Of a stretch of 64,000 nt of DNA, positions 35,883 to 45,661 are shown piece after piece (within the stretch, counting starts at the first letter, position 1; every line of letters starts with the position of its first letter). Origin of the DNA: Carnobacterium gallinarum DSM 4847 (GTDB taxonomy: Bacteria > Bacillota > Bacilli > Lactobacillales > Carnobacteriaceae); the NCBI RefSeq assembly GCF_000744375.1, contig NZ_JQLU01000003.1, positions 62,001 to 126,000 of the forward strand. Direction: 5' to 3'. The notes under the pieces were generated by a model. The model saw nothing but the letters and a program-made list of their open reading frames with translations, made no database searches and was not told the origin of the DNA. Position numbers and translations under genes: made by a program.

Positions 35883-37547
35883 TTAATAAAATTGATCTGG
35901 TAGAATACTTTTGCCTAATGTTTTGTTGTCTTGATAATCAATTGGAATATCCACAATTACTGGTCCTTCAGTTGCAAAAGCAGCCTTTAAAACTTTTTCC
36001 AGATCAGCAGGTTGGTTAACACGCATTCCTGTTGCCCCAAATGCATCTGCATATTTCACAAAATCAACAGGTCCAAAGTCAACACCTGATGAACGTCCAT
36101 ATTTCATCTCTTCTTGGAATTCCACCATATTATAGCGCCCATCATTCCAAATCAAATGCACGATATTTAGCTTACGTCTAACAGCTGTTTCCAACTCCTG
36201 TGCAGAAAATAAAAATCCCCCATCTCCAGAAACCGAAATAATTTGTGTATTTGGTCGCATTAATGCCGCCGCAATCGCCCATGGTAAAGCAACTCCTAAT
36301 GTTTGCATCCCATTACTAAACAACAAATGACGTGGTTCATAGCTACGGAAATGACGCGCCATCCAAATATAATGACTACCAATATCAACGGTTACAGTCA
36401 TGTCATCAGTTACTAATTTTTGCAATTCAGAAATAACTGCTAATGGATGAGTATAACCCGTTCCATGATTGACCGGTGGAACATCTCGTTCTGCCAATTT
36501 TTCTTGTAGTGTTGCTAAATATAATTTTGAATCATCAGCTAATTGATATCCTTTTAAATAAGGCAATAAAAAGTCTAACGTTTGCGCAATATCTCCAATT
36601 AATTCTTTCTCTGGTTGAAAGAATTGATCAATCTCTGCTGGGGTATCATCAATTACGATAATTTTAGCATCAGATTCAGCATTCCAATTTCTGGCTTCAT
36701 ACTCAATAGGATCATATCCAATCGTAATCACTAAATCACTGCGTTTTAATAACATGTCGCCAGGTTGATTTCTAAACAATCCTACACGGCCAAAGAAATT
36801 TTGTTCTAATTTGCGTGAAATAATCCCTGCTCCTTGGAATGTTTCAACTACAGGAATTTCTGAAACGCCAACAATATTCCGAATCGCTGCTGTCACTTCA
36901 GGACTAGATGCACGCATTCCTAGTAAAAGAACTGGCAATTTCGCTTCTTTAATTCGTTGTGATAATAAAGTAATTTCAACTGGACTAGCTGGTCCTAATT
37001 TTGGAGCTTGCAAGGGACCAATCGCTGCAGTTTTAATTGGAGAATCAATAACATCTTGAGGAATACTAACAAAACTAGCTCCTTGTTTTGCACTTGATGC
37101 TGCACGATAAGCATTAGCAATCACTTCTGAAATATTTTCAGGTTCTTGAATTTCAGCACTATACTTAGTAATAGGTTCAAATAAAGCAGCATTATCCATA
37201 CTTTGATGAGTTAATTTTAGTAAATCTGCACGTTTCACTTGTCCACCAATTGCTAAAACTGGATCACCTTCTGCCGTCGCAGTAACTAATCCAGTAGCTA
37301 AATTACTTGCTCCTGGGCCACTTGTGGCAATAACTACTCCTGGTTTCCCAGTAATTCGACCGATTCCAGCAGCCATAAAAGCAGCATTTTGTTCATGTCG
37401 TGCAACGATTAACTCTGGACCTTTATCAGTCAATCCATCGAATACACGATCTATTTTTGCACCTGGAATTCCAAATATATATTCAACATCATGATTCATT
37501 AAACTTTCAATAACAGAATCTGCACCATATCTTTTTTCATTCTTCAT
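35883..37547 (-). CDS. alsS: Acetolactate synthase, catabolic (AlsS type)
   Basis: The TPP enzyme joins two pyruvates to alpha-acetolactate for acetoin formation. The 554-residue protein has [14 protein letters not shown] and [11 protein letters not shown] (TPP glutamate) at the N-terminus, the central domain, and the TPP/Mg motif [17 protein letters not shown] with the later ND pair. It has no FAD-binding RFDDR-like segment of anabolic synthases, matching the catabolic AlsS. It is first in the alsS-budA operon. Confidence 0.95.
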   Translation of the reverse strand: MKNEKRYGADSVIESLMNHDVEYIFGIPGAKIDRVFDGLTDKGPELIVARHEQNAAFMAAGIGRITGKPGVVIATSGPGASNLATGLVTATAEGDPVLAIGGQVKRADLLKLTHQSMDNAALFEPITKYSAEIQEPENISEVIANAYRAASSAKQGASFVSIPQDVIDSPIKTAAIGPLQAPKLGPASPVEITLLSQRIKEAKLPVLLLGMRASSPEVTAAIRNIVGVSEIPVVETFQGAGIISRKLEQNFFGRVGLFRNQPGDMLLKRSDLVITIGYDPIEYEARNWNAESDAKIIVIDDTPAEIDQFFQPEKELIGDIAQTLDFLLPYLKGYQLADDSKLYLATLQEKLAERDVPPVNHGTGYTHPLAVISELQKLVTDDMTVTVDIGSHYIWMARHFRSYEPRHLLFSNGMQTLGVALPWAIAAALMRPNTQIISVSGDGGFLFSAQELETAVRRKLNIVHLIWNDGRYNMVEFQEEMKYGRSSGVDFGPVDFVKYADAFGATGMRVNQPADLEKVLKAAFATEGPVIVDIPIDYQDNKTLGKSILPDQFY

Positions 37548-37589
37548 CTTATTCCCACCTAACGAGTTTCATTTCATTAATCATTTCAA

Positions 37590-37617
37590 ATGATATCATA
37601 ACTTATTTCTTTTACAA
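37590..37617 (-). promoter_or_regulatory. Promoter of alsS-budA
   Basis: On the minus strand TTGTAA (37612-37617) and TATCAT (37590-37595) are 16 bases apart. The -10 carries a TG extension and lies inside the 10-bp palindrome ATGATATCAT. Confidence 0.5.
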
Positions 37618-37672
37618 CTATTTGAAACTTAGATTAAAAAATAACGAGAATGAGAAAAATCTAGAAAAAATC

Positions 37673-37706
37673 AAAAAAAACAAAGGAAATCGTTTCCTTT
37701 GTTTTT
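37673..37706 (-). terminator. Second terminator between the cold-shock gene and alsS
   Basis: AAACAAAGGAAA and its complement form a hairpin with T runs on both strands (longest on the minus strand). It shields the alsS promoter from read-through. Confidence 0.75.
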
Positions 37707-37802
37707 AATACACTATTCTTAAAATAGTTGTATTTCTTTTTTTACATTAAGTTATTCTAATTTAACTAACAATAAAAGAACAGAATTGTATTTTATGAAA
37801 AT

Positions 37803-37834
37803 CAAAAAAGAAATAGCTCAACTGAACTATTCCT
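37803..37834 (-). terminator. Terminator of the cold-shock gene
   Basis: On the minus strand GGAATAGTTCAGTTGAGCTATTTC folds as a hairpin and TTTTTT follows, about 25 bases after the stop. It is nearly identical to the dapF terminator at 38281. Confidence 0.82.
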
Positions 37835-37856
37835 TAAAAATATGATCTCAAAAGAA

Positions 37857-38057
37857 TTATAGTTTTACAACGTTAGCTGCTTGAGCACCGCGGTTTCCTT
37901 CAACGATTTCAAATTCTACAGCTTGACCTTCATCTAATGTTTTAAAGCCATCCCCTTGAATTGCGCTAAAGTGAACGAAGATATCTTCTCCACCCTCAAC
38001 TTCAATAAAACCAAAACCTTTTTCACCGTTAAACCATTTTACTGTTCCTTTTTCCAT
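37857..38057 (-). CDS. csp: Cold-shock protein (CspA family)
   Basis: This 66-residue RNA chaperone has the two nucleic-acid motifs KGFGFIEV (RNP1) and DIFVHFSAI (RNP2), and lies in the usual family length. The ATG starting [14 protein letters not shown] is preceded by GGAGG; a longer frame upstream is not supported. It has a strong promoter and a leader of about 140 bases, typical for cold-induced csp mRNAs. Which Csp paralogue it is cannot be told from this window. Confidence 0.96.
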   Translation of the reverse strand: MEKGTVKWFNGEKGFGFIEVEGGEDIFVHFSAIQGDGFKTLDEGQAVEFEIVEGNRGAQAANVVKL

Positions 38058-38202
38058 GTGTTTCTCTACCTCCACTATCTCTTTTTGTAACAGTATTGCT
38101 TTATTAAAGCTACCATCCTCTGATTATTAAATAACCAAGTTAACTAAAAACAAATTATTTATTTATTTCTATAGCCATCAAAACCAAACCTATTACGCCT
38201 AT

Positions 38203-38231
38203 ATTATAGCGCAGCTAAAAATTTTATGCAA
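38203..38231 (-). promoter_or_regulatory. Promoter of the cold-shock gene
   Basis: On the minus strand TTGCAT (38226-38231) and a perfect TATAAT (38203-38208) are 17 bases apart. The transcript would have a leader of about 140 bases. Confidence 0.75.
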
Positions 38232-38280
38232 GGGTTTCCTTTGTTATTAAATCAACTTTTGTATTTAAATAATATAGTCA

Positions 38281-38312
38281 AAAAAAAGAATAGCTCAAAT
38301 GAACTATTCTTA
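38281..38312 (-). terminator. Terminator of dapF
   Basis: On the minus strand GAATAGTTCATTTGAGCTATTC folds as a hairpin and TTTTTTT follows. It repeats the terminator of the cold-shock gene with very few changes. Confidence 0.82.
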
Positions 38313-38334
38313 ATTAATTAATCAAAAAGAACAC

Positions 38335-39330
38335 TTAATCAGTATGAACTAAACTTTCTTGCACAACTTTAACAAATTCTTGATAAGCATCATTTTCATT
38401 TAACATTTGAACCTCAACATCTGAGAACTCACCTGCTAAACCATCTTCTAATGATAGCTCTAACTTTTGAACAAAAGTTGCATTGCCAATTAATTCCATC
38501 CAATAATTATCTTCTTGATCTTGATGAACAAGGGTTTGTACCATTCCACCAGGATTATAAACAGAGATTTTTTTATCAAATTCACCATCTTTTAATAAAA
38601 CATACATCAAGCTACTAGCTGACATTGCAGTTCCACAAGCATTTGTAAAACCAACGCCGCGCTCATAAGTTCTAACAAAAATCTGATTTTTGCCTAACAC
38701 TTCAACAAAACTAACATTTACTCCATCTGGAAAATAAGGATTTTTTCCATTTACAAACATAGCAATTTTTTCTAATAGTGGTCCATTTAATGTTTCATGA
38801 TCGACAAAACTTATTAAATGTGGATTTGGAACTGCTACTGCTGAAAATAGTAACCCTTCTGCTAATTCAGGAAAAGGCTGGTTAATCATTGTGTCTTCGG
38901 CAATGTTTAATGGCAAGGTTGATGTGTGCAGGGAAACAGGAGAAATCTCTACTTGGAAAGTTGCAACATTTTTTCCAATCTCTTCAGCTGTTTGTACAAC
39001 TAAGTCAGCATGTAATGTTTCAACTTTAAAATAATCTAATTTATTTTTTTCTGAAAGATAACGAGCGACTGTACGTAATCCATTGCCACACATACTCGCT
39101 TCACTGCCATCATTATTAATAACACGCATTTTAGCCGTTGCTTCTGGATGATCCGTTGCTCCAACTAAAAGAACCCCATCAGCTCCATTCAGTAAGCCTG
39201 TTTGACGATTTGTTAAGACTTTTGTTAATTGAATCAGTTCTTCCTCTATTAATCGACGCTCTAAAAGTGTTTCATCTAAAATAAAAAAGTCATTTTCTGA
39301 ACCATGAACCTTTGTTAACTGTATTTGCAT
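38335..39330 (-). CDS. dapF: Diaminopimelate epimerase
   Basis: DapF converts LL- to meso-diaminopimelate, which is needed for lysine and for the peptidoglycan cross-bridge. The 331-residue protein has the two catalytic-cysteine regions SMCGNGLRTVARYL and TNACGTAMSASSL (one cysteine each). It starts QLTKVHGSENDFFILDE. At 331 residues it is longer than the E. coli enzyme (274); part of the excess lies at the C-terminus after GNATFVQKLELS. No other dap genes are near. It fits a bacterium with mDAP-type peptidoglycan. Confidence 0.93.
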   Translation of the reverse strand: MQIQLTKVHGSENDFFILDETLLERRLIEEELIQLTKVLTNRQTGLLNGADGVLLVGATDHPEATAKMRVINNDGSEASMCGNGLRTVARYLSEKNKLDYFKVETLHADLVVQTAEEIGKNVATFQVEISPVSLHTSTLPLNIAEDTMINQPFPELAEGLLFSAVAVPNPHLISFVDHETLNGPLLEKIAMFVNGKNPYFPDGVNVSFVEVLGKNQIFVRTYERGVGFTNACGTAMSASSLMYVLLKDGEFDKKISVYNPGGMVQTLVHQDQEDNYWMELIGNATFVQKLELSLEDGLAGEFSDVEVQMLNENDAYQEFVKVVQESLVHTD

Positions 39331-39413
39331 CTTCTCATAGCTCCTTTAATTGTATTCTTTATTTTTTAAGTACTCACGATATCTTGTATTTTTAATTGAT
39401 ACTATCATATCAT

Positions 39414-39450
39414 AAAAAAAAAGAAGTTCCTATAAAAGAACTTCTTTTTT
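39414..39450 (-). terminator. Terminator of ileS
   Basis: On the minus strand AAGAAGTTC pairs with GAACTTCTT and a long T run follows. The hairpin is about 30 bases after the ileS stop and closes the division-cluster transcript. Confidence 0.88.
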
Positions 39451-39476
39451 CTGTTTATTTTGGTAAAATAACTGAC

Positions 39477-42266
39477 TTATTCAGCGTCAGTTATTTCCAA
39501 TGCTGCTGGATAAAATTCTTCTACAATTGTTGCACAACGATCACATAAAGTTGGAGCATCAGCATGACTTCCAACATCTTCCTTGACTGCACGACAACGA
39601 TCACAAGTTTCACCGTGAGCTTTTTCAACAACAATTGCTAATTCATCAAATTGCAATGCTTCTGCTGGAGCTGTCGCTTTTTCGCCAGCAATTTCTAAAT
39701 CAGAAACAATCAACAATTGAGCTAAATTACTATCTAAAGCCGTGAATAGAACTTTTGTTTGTTCTGTTGGATAGATCACTAGTTTTGCTTCAAAAGATTT
39801 TCCAATTTTCTTCTCATTACGAGCTTCTTCAAGTGCTTTTTGAACATGATTACGAACATCCATAAAGGCATCCCACATATCCAATAATTCTCCTTGATTT
39901 GGATAATCAACAACCGCTGGCATTTCTGCTAATTGAACATAATCTTCCTCTTCATCTAAGAAATTCCAAACTTCTTCAGCTGTATGAGGCAAGATTGGTG
40001 TTAATAGTTTAGTCATTTTCACTAATACTTCATAGAAGACAGTTTGCATTGCACGGCGTTCATAAGCATTTTCAGATTCAATATAAACAACGTCCTTCGC
40101 AAAGTCTAAATAGAATTGCGACAAATCAACTGTACAGAAATTCGTAATTAATTGATAATTTGAAGAAAAATCATAGTTTTCATAATTTTCTTCTACTGCT
40201 TTAACTAATTGATTCAGACGAACAAGCAAGTATTTGTCTACTGAACGTAGATCATTGTATCCAACTGCATGTTCTGCTGGCTTAAAGTCTGAGGTATTAG
40301 CTAATAAGAAACGCATTGTATTACGGATTTTACGGTATACTTCCGAAACTTGTTTTAAAATTTCATCTGATACACGTACATCGGCTTCAGCATTAACACT
40401 AGAAACCCAAAGGCGGATAATGTCTGCTCCCATTTGTTTAATTACTTTACTTGGTAAAATCGTATTTCCTAATGATTTACTCATTTTACGACCTTCACCA
40501 TCTAATACCATTCCTTGTGAAAGAACTGTTTTATATGGTGCAATCCCATTGATAGCTACACTTGTTGTAATACTTGAGTTAAACCAACCACGATATTGAT
40601 CTGAACCTTCTAAATACATATCTGCTGGATACGTTAAATAAGGACGAGCTGCTAAAACTGCTTGATGTGAAGAACCTGAATCAAACCAAACATCCATAAT
40701 ATCCATTTCTTTTGTAAATTCTCCATTTGGACTAAACTCATGGGTAAAACCTTCTGGTAATAAGTCTTTTGCTTCACGTTCAAACCATACAGTTGAACCA
40801 TGTTCAGCAAATAAGTTTGCTACATGTTCAATGGTTTCTGGTGTAATAATAGGCTGATCATTTTCACCATAGAAAATTGGTAAAGGTACACCCCAAGCAC
40901 GTTGACGTGAAATTACCCAATCGCCACGATCACGAACCATGTTATATAAACGAGTCATTCCCCATTTTTGAGTCCAATTTACACCTTCAACAGCAGATAA
41001 AATATTGCTACGGAAATCATCAATTGATGCAAACCATTGTGGTGTTGCACGGAAGATAACTGGTTTTTTAGAACGCCAATCATGTGGATAGCTATGAGTA
41101 AAGAAGTTTAATTTTAATAAAGCATTTTTTTCATCTAAAGCTTCTGTAATTAATTTATTCGCTTTATCGTAGAAGATTCCTTCAAATCCTGGTGCTTCAT
41201 CTGTAAAGCAACCTTTAGAATCTACTGGTGACAATACTTTTAATTTATATTTTTGACCAACAATAAAGTCATCATCCCCATGTCCTGGAGCTGTATGAAC
41301 AAGACCTGTACCAGCCTCTAAAGTAACATGATCGCCAACCATTACTAACGATGTGCGTTCATACAATGGATGTTGAGCAGTCATATATTCCATATCTGAA
41401 CCTTTCAATTCTTTAAGAATTGAAACATTTTCCCAACCAATTTCAGTTGTAACTGTTTCTAATAAATCTTTTGCAACAACAAATTTACGACCATCTGCTT
41501 CAATAACTACATAGGTATATTCAGGATTTACTGAAATTCCTAAGTTAGCTGGAATTGTCCATGGCGTAGTTGTCCAAATAACAAGAGCTGTATCTTGGTC
41601 TAAAATATCTTTCCCATCCACAATGTTAAAAGCAACATAAATAGAAGCCGATTTTACATCCTTATATTCAATCTCTGCTTCTGCTAATGAAGACTCACTT
41701 GACGGTGACCAATAGATTGGTTTTAAGCCTTTATAGATATAACCTTTTTCAGCCATTTTCCCAAATACACGAATTTGTGCTGCTTCATAGTCAGGAGTTA
41801 ATGTGATGTATGGATGATCCCACTCACCAGCTACACCAAGACGTTTAAAATCTTCACGTTGAATATCTACTTGTTCAAGAGCATACTTTTCACATAAACG
41901 GCGATAGTCTGCTAATGACATTTCTTTACGTTTGATTCCTTTGTTTGTTAATACTTGTTCGATTGGTAAACCATGAGTATCCCAACCAGGAACATAAGGT
42001 GCACGGAAACCAGACATTGATTTATAACGGATAATCATATCTTTACTGATTTTATTTAAAGCATGCCCCATATGGATATTTCCGTTTGCAAATGGAGGTC
42101 CATCATGTAAAACGAATGTTGGTTTGCCTTCATTTAATTTTTGACGTTGACCATACATGTCAACCGTTTTCCAATCTGCCTGCCATTGCTCTTCACGAAC
42201 AGGTAAATTGCCACGCATTGGAAATTCTGTTTGCCCTAACTGTAATGTTTCTTTCATTTTCATCAT
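39477..42266 (-). CDS. ileS: Isoleucine--tRNA ligase (IleRS)
   Basis: The 929-residue class I synthetase has HMGH at 65-68 and KMSKS at about 595, with the CP1 editing domain between. A C-terminal zinc finger with two CxxC pairs (CDRCRAV and CDRCATI) is present. This is the Firmicute ileS type, usually sensitive to mupirocin. The start is the ATG six bases after AAGGAG; longer frames overlap this site. It stands behind divIVA, as in many Lactobacillales, but has its own T-box leader, so it answers to uncharged tRNA-Ile. Confidence 0.98.
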   Translation of the reverse strand: MMKMKETLQLGQTEFPMRGNLPVREEQWQADWKTVDMYGQRQKLNEGKPTFVLHDGPPFANGNIHMGHALNKISKDMIIRYKSMSGFRAPYVPGWDTHGLPIEQVLTNKGIKRKEMSLADYRRLCEKYALEQVDIQREDFKRLGVAGEWDHPYITLTPDYEAAQIRVFGKMAEKGYIYKGLKPIYWSPSSESSLAEAEIEYKDVKSASIYVAFNIVDGKDILDQDTALVIWTTTPWTIPANLGISVNPEYTYVVIEADGRKFVVAKDLLETVTTEIGWENVSILKELKGSDMEYMTAQHPLYERTSLVMVGDHVTLEAGTGLVHTAPGHGDDDFIVGQKYKLKVLSPVDSKGCFTDEAPGFEGIFYDKANKLITEALDEKNALLKLNFFTHSYPHDWRSKKPVIFRATPQWFASIDDFRSNILSAVEGVNWTQKWGMTRLYNMVRDRGDWVISRQRAWGVPLPIFYGENDQPIITPETIEHVANLFAEHGSTVWFEREAKDLLPEGFTHEFSPNGEFTKEMDIMDVWFDSGSSHQAVLAARPYLTYPADMYLEGSDQYRGWFNSSITTSVAINGIAPYKTVLSQGMVLDGEGRKMSKSLGNTILPSKVIKQMGADIIRLWVSSVNAEADVRVSDEILKQVSEVYRKIRNTMRFLLANTSDFKPAEHAVGYNDLRSVDKYLLVRLNQLVKAVEENYENYDFSSNYQLITNFCTVDLSQFYLDFAKDVVYIESENAYERRAMQTVFYEVLVKMTKLLTPILPHTAEEVWNFLDEEEDYVQLAEMPAVVDYPNQGELLDMWDAFMDVRNHVQKALEEARNEKKIGKSFEAKLVIYPTEQTKVLFTALDSNLAQLLIVSDLEIAGEKATAPAEALQFDELAIVVEKAHGETCDRCRAVKEDVGSHADAPTLCDRCATIVEEFYPAALEITDAE

Positions 42267-42313
42267 TAAATTCTCCTTCAACTTTTAGTTATTTTTTAGT
42301 TATTTATTTCTAC

Positions 42314-42555
42314 AAAAAAAAGATTTCACCCCTCCAAATAGAGGGACGAAATCTTCGTGGTACCACCCAAGTTCAGAAAGAATTGCTTCTTTCTCTCAAG
42401 TAATTGTTAACGCCAATTAAACGACTGAATTTACTAAGTTGCTTGGTTCAATTCAACACTCATAGAGGATCTAACCATTAAAGGGACTGACTAGTCTTTC
42501 ACCGGGCACTAGTTCGCTACTTAGTATTTAATCGTTTTTCTGTTCTATTCAACAT
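42314..42555 (-). promoter_or_regulatory. T-box riboswitch leader of ileS, with a compact Stem I
   Basis: On the minus strand the T-box core GGGTGGTACCACGAAG (42353-42368) is followed by a terminator hairpin at 42321-42353 with a run of eight T. Upstream, TACTAAGT and ACTTAGTA can close a Stem I of about 95 bases. A GAATTG segment just before its 3' arm places ATT as a plausible isoleucine specifier. The leader begins about ten bases after the divIVA stop. Confidence 0.9.
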
Positions 42556-42565
42556 TTTTTTTATT

Positions 42566-43240
42566 TTAGTCTTTATCTTCTGGTAATTCAATTGCTGCTA
42601 GTGTACCCTCAATTTCAAATGATTCTTTCTCATCGTCCACATCGGTTACATCGTCAAAACTCGTTAAAGCAGATAATTTATTAATTTCCTCTTCAATCAC
42701 TTCATCATCTGTTGAACTACTTGGTAAACCAGATAGAACATCTTTTAATGTTGGAATTTCAATGGCTTCAATCGTAGGAGCTTGTAATAATTCATCCCAC
42801 TCATTATTTTTAACCATCTCCAATTGTGATTCAATTAATAACTGCAATCGTTGTTTAAAGACACGACTTTCCTTTTTCAAGGTGTCTGTTTCAAAAGTAA
42901 TCTTACGAGCTTTTGTTACTGCTTCATCTAATAAACGATCAGCATTTTTTTCAGCCTCTAATGTAATCATACGTGATTCTTTGTTTGCATTTTCTCTAAC
43001 ACGGTCCGCTGCTTCTTGAGCTACAATGATTGATTTATTTAAAGCATCTTGTAAATTATTAAAATGCTCAACTTTTTCTTCACTGAACTTCAATTTCTTT
43101 TCCAATTCACGTTTATCTTTTAAAACCATTTCGTAGTCTTTAATAATTTGATCCAAATAATCATTGACTTCGTCTTGATCATAACCGCGCATCTTGACAG
43201 GGAACTCCTTGTTATGTATATCTAACGGAGTTAATACCAT
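42566..43240 (-). CDS. divIVA: Cell-division initiation protein DivIVA
   Basis: DivIVA binds curved membrane at septa and poles and recruits partner proteins. The 224-residue protein begins LTPLDIHNKEFPVKMRGYDQDEVNDYLDQI, the conserved lipid-binding domain with exposed Phe and Arg. A long coiled coil (about 30-150) follows, then an acidic C-terminal tail rich in Asp and Glu. It is the last gene of the conserved ylm block before ileS. Confidence 0.97.
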   Translation of the reverse strand: MVLTPLDIHNKEFPVKMRGYDQDEVNDYLDQIIKDYEMVLKDKRELEKKLKFSEEKVEHFNNLQDALNKSIIVAQEAADRVRENANKESRMITLEAEKNADRLLDEAVTKARKITFETDTLKKESRVFKQRLQLLIESQLEMVKNNEWDELLQAPTIEAIEIPTLKDVLSGLPSSSTDDEVIEEEINKLSALTSFDDVTDVDDEKESFEIEGTLAAIELPEDKD

Positions 43241-43318
43241 TTAAGACACCTCCATACATTTTATTTTGTTGTTTCTTCATTATAATCTACAAATCAAAAT
43301 TCTACAAGAAATGTCCAT

Positions 43319-44113
43319 TTATTTAGATAAAATACCAAATAAAATTCGCCATTTGTCTTTTTTTGTTTTGCCTTCAATTTCTTTAATTTGAATTCGACCA
43401 AATCCACGTACGGATACAATATCCAATAAACCTAGCTCAAAATCAGGACGAAGTTGCTCTGCCCAATTCAATTTAACTTTTCCAGCCTCAACTAATTGTT
43501 TAGCCCGTTGCCTAGAAATATTAAATAAACTGGAAACAATCACATCTAATCGTAAGGATGACACCGTATCATGAACCAAGGTCCAGTCATCGATTGGAGT
43601 AATCAGCTCTGTATAGCTTCGATCTTCAATTCTTACAGAAACGTTACCAATTTTTTCAATTTGACTTTCGATATAGTTTTTCATACCGCTATCAACAAAA
43701 AATTGCCACCGTTCACCATCAAAAATAATATCGCCAAAATACTCTCGCTTGATTCCAACAGACATTAATGTTCCTAATATTTTACCATGAGAAAGCTTAG
43801 CAAATTTACTAGGGTAACGAATTTCACAAATTTCAATAGTAAAATCATCTTGAGTCGGCACATAATAATCTGGACAAATAAATACCCGTTTTCGTTCTGC
43901 TGCCTCGTACCCACCAAACATATGCAGTTTCAAGTCACCTTTTCCAACCAATGACTCAGCAATATACATTTGCCGAGGATCAAGAAAAACAGTCAAGTAA
44001 GGTGTATACTGATTCTCTACTTCATGAATCCAATCACTTAAAGCATCAATAAAAGGGCGTTCTTCCTTTCTAAAATGCTGATATACATTTTCAATTATTC
44101 CAAACACCCCCAT
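43319..44113 (-). CDS. ylmH: YlmH-like RNA-binding protein (S4 domain)
   Basis: The 264-residue protein has the conserved N-terminal phrase YQHFRKEERPFIDALSDWI. A C-terminal S4-like domain contains DVIVSSLFNISRQRAKQLVEAGKVKLNW. B. subtilis YlmH has been linked to ribosome rescue and to rRNA binding; a role in division is suggested by location only. The start is uncertain: the ATG gives seven extra residues compared with B. subtilis YlmH, and no strong ribosome binding site is visible. Confidence 0.92.
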   Translation of the reverse strand: MGVFGIIENVYQHFRKEERPFIDALSDWIHEVENQYTPYLTVFLDPRQMYIAESLVGKGDLKLHMFGGYEAAERKRVFICPDYYVPTQDDFTIEICEIRYPSKFAKLSHGKILGTLMSVGIKREYFGDIIFDGERWQFFVDSGMKNYIESQIEKIGNVSVRIEDRSYTELITPIDDWTLVHDTVSSLRLDVIVSSLFNISRQRAKQLVEAGKVKLNWAEQLRPDFELGLLDIVSVRGFGRIQIKEIEGKTKKDKWRILFGILSK

Positions 44114-44188
44114 TATTGATACTGATCACTCTTAAAAAAAGATGAAAGAGTGATCGACTAGTTCAAGCTAATTTTTAGTTAAATCATT

Positions 44189-44452
44189 TTATGAAAAGCC
44201 TAAAAGAATTGCGGCAATTCCTCTTTGAATTAAATTTAAAGCAAAAAATGCAATAATCGGAGAAAAATCAATTCCTCCAAGAGGCGGAATAAACCGACGG
44301 AAAATAGATAAATAAGGTTCACAAATTTTACTCAATAGCTGACCAAATTTTGAATCATAAGCACCTGGTAACCATGATAATAAAATATAAACTACCATAA
44401 TGCCTTGATACGCATTAATTAATCTTGCAATAACATAATACAATTCAAACAT
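44189..44452 (-). CDS. ylmG: YggT-family membrane protein (YlmG)
   Basis: The 87-residue membrane protein has two hydrophobic helices. The family phrases YILLSWLPGAYDSKF, LSKICEPYLSIFRRFIPPLGGIDFSPIIAF are present in part. It follows sepF by 19 bases. The exact role is unknown; in chloroplasts and bacteria the family is tied to envelope or division processes. Confidence 0.95.
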   Translation of the reverse strand: MFELYYVIARLINAYQGIMVVYILLSWLPGAYDSKFGQLLSKICEPYLSIFRRFIPPLGGIDFSPIIAFFALNLIQRGIAAILLGFS

Positions 44453-44471
44453 TTAATGACACACCTCAATT

Positions 44472-44966
44472 CTAGTAAAATTCTTTATCGCGCATCATTT
44501 CAGTTAACATGCCATCAATTTCCACATTGTGGGGGGTACATAAAAAGATTTCATCACCGACTCTTTGAATGTCACCATTGATCGCATAAATCGTTCCCGT
44601 TAAGAAATCAACAATTCGTTTTGCTTGATCTTCTTCAATTCGATTAAAGTTCAAAATAACTGATTGACCATTCATTAACAAATCAGCAACTTCTTGGACC
44701 TCAGAATAAACACGAGGTTCAAAGACAACAATTTTAGATTGTTGTTGCAATGCTCCTTGATTTAATGCAACGACTTTATTATTTTTTTGGTTACTTCCAC
44801 GATTTAATGTTGTAGCTTTTTTTGTTTCATTAAAAGCCTGAACTTGAGGTTGAACAGATGCTTTAGCAGCTGGCTCTTCACTAGCCACTTCATATTCTTC
44901 TTCATAGTCATATTCCTCTTCATCATCAAGTCCAAAATATTTAGATACTGAACCAAAAATACTCAT
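44472..44966 (-). CDS. sepF: Cell division protein SepF
   Basis: SepF binds the FtsZ C-terminus and membrane and helps assemble the septal ring. The 164-residue protein begins with an amphipathic membrane-binding helix (MSIFGSVSKYFGL), has an acidic linker, and ends in the globular domain with FEPRVYSEVQEVADLLMNG and NFNRIEEDQAKRIVDFLTG. It lies between yggS and yggT, the standard order. Confidence 0.96.
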   Translation of the reverse strand: MSIFGSVSKYFGLDDEEEYDYEEEYEVASEEPAAKASVQPQVQAFNETKKATTLNRGSNQKNNKVVALNQGALQQQSKIVVFEPRVYSEVQEVADLLMNGQSVILNFNRIEEDQAKRIVDFLTGTIYAINGDIQRVGDEIFLCTPHNVEIDGMLTEMMRDKEFY

Positions 44967-44985
44967 AGTAAAATCCTCCTTTATT

Positions 44986-45660
44986 TTATTCTTTAAATAG
45001 GCTTGTACCTACCCGGATAAAGGTAGCACCTTCCTCAATTGCAATCTGATAATCATTACTCATGCCCATACTCAACTCTGTACAAGGAGCAAAAGAATAA
45101 TTTTTTACAGCTAATTTTTGTTGAAACATTCTTAAATCAGCAAAATTTTGGTGAATCATCGTTTCATCAGCACCCAGAGGAGCCATTGTCATTAATCCAA
45201 CAACTCTAACTTTAGGATACTCTTCCAACGCTTCAATAAACTCTGTTAATTCCTCAGGGGAAACACCATGTTTAGACATTTCACCACTCACATTTACTTC
45301 AACGAAACAATTCACTATCTCATCTGCCCGCTTTTCAATTTCCTTTGCCAACGACAAACGATCTAACGAATGTAAATAATCGATTTGATTAATAATTTGT
45401 TTTACTTTTCTTGATTGTAGATTGCCAATATAATGCCAGATAATATCTTCTTGTGGCAAGTAAGCTTGTTTTGCTAACAAACCTTCTGGACGATTTTCAG
45501 CCAGATGTTTCACACCTAATTGATATATTTCTTTAGTAGATTCATTATCAACTGCTTTAGTTACAGCAATTAATTGAATATCTTCAGAATGACGTTTGGC
45601 TTCTTTTGACTTTTGACATAGTATTTCCTCTACTTGATGTAGATTTGATGCAATCGTCAT
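44986..45660 (-). CDS. yggS: PLP homeostasis protein YggS/YlmE
   Basis: The 224-residue protein of the COG0325 family binds PLP with a lysine in LIAVTKAVDN and keeps the cell's pyridoxal phosphate balanced; no enzymatic reaction is proven. Phrases AENRPEGLLAKQ and LSMGMSNDYQIAIEEGATFIRVGTSLF mark the fold (TIM barrel of alanine-racemase type). It starts one base after the ftsZ stop. Confidence 0.95.
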   Translation of the reverse strand: MTIASNLHQVEEILCQKSKEAKRHSEDIQLIAVTKAVDNESTKEIYQLGVKHLAENRPEGLLAKQAYLPQEDIIWHYIGNLQSRKVKQIINQIDYLHSLDRLSLAKEIEKRADEIVNCFVEVNVSGEMSKHGVSPEELTEFIEALEEYPKVRVVGLMTMAPLGADETMIHQNFADLRMFQQKLAVKNYSFAPCTELSMGMSNDYQIAIEEGATFIRVGTSLFKE

Positions 45661-45661
45661 T

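Noticed and set aside
40234-40599. A 121-residue plus-strand frame opposite ileS
   Set aside because: It is antisense to the KMSKS region of ileS and is an effect of the strong codon constraint there.
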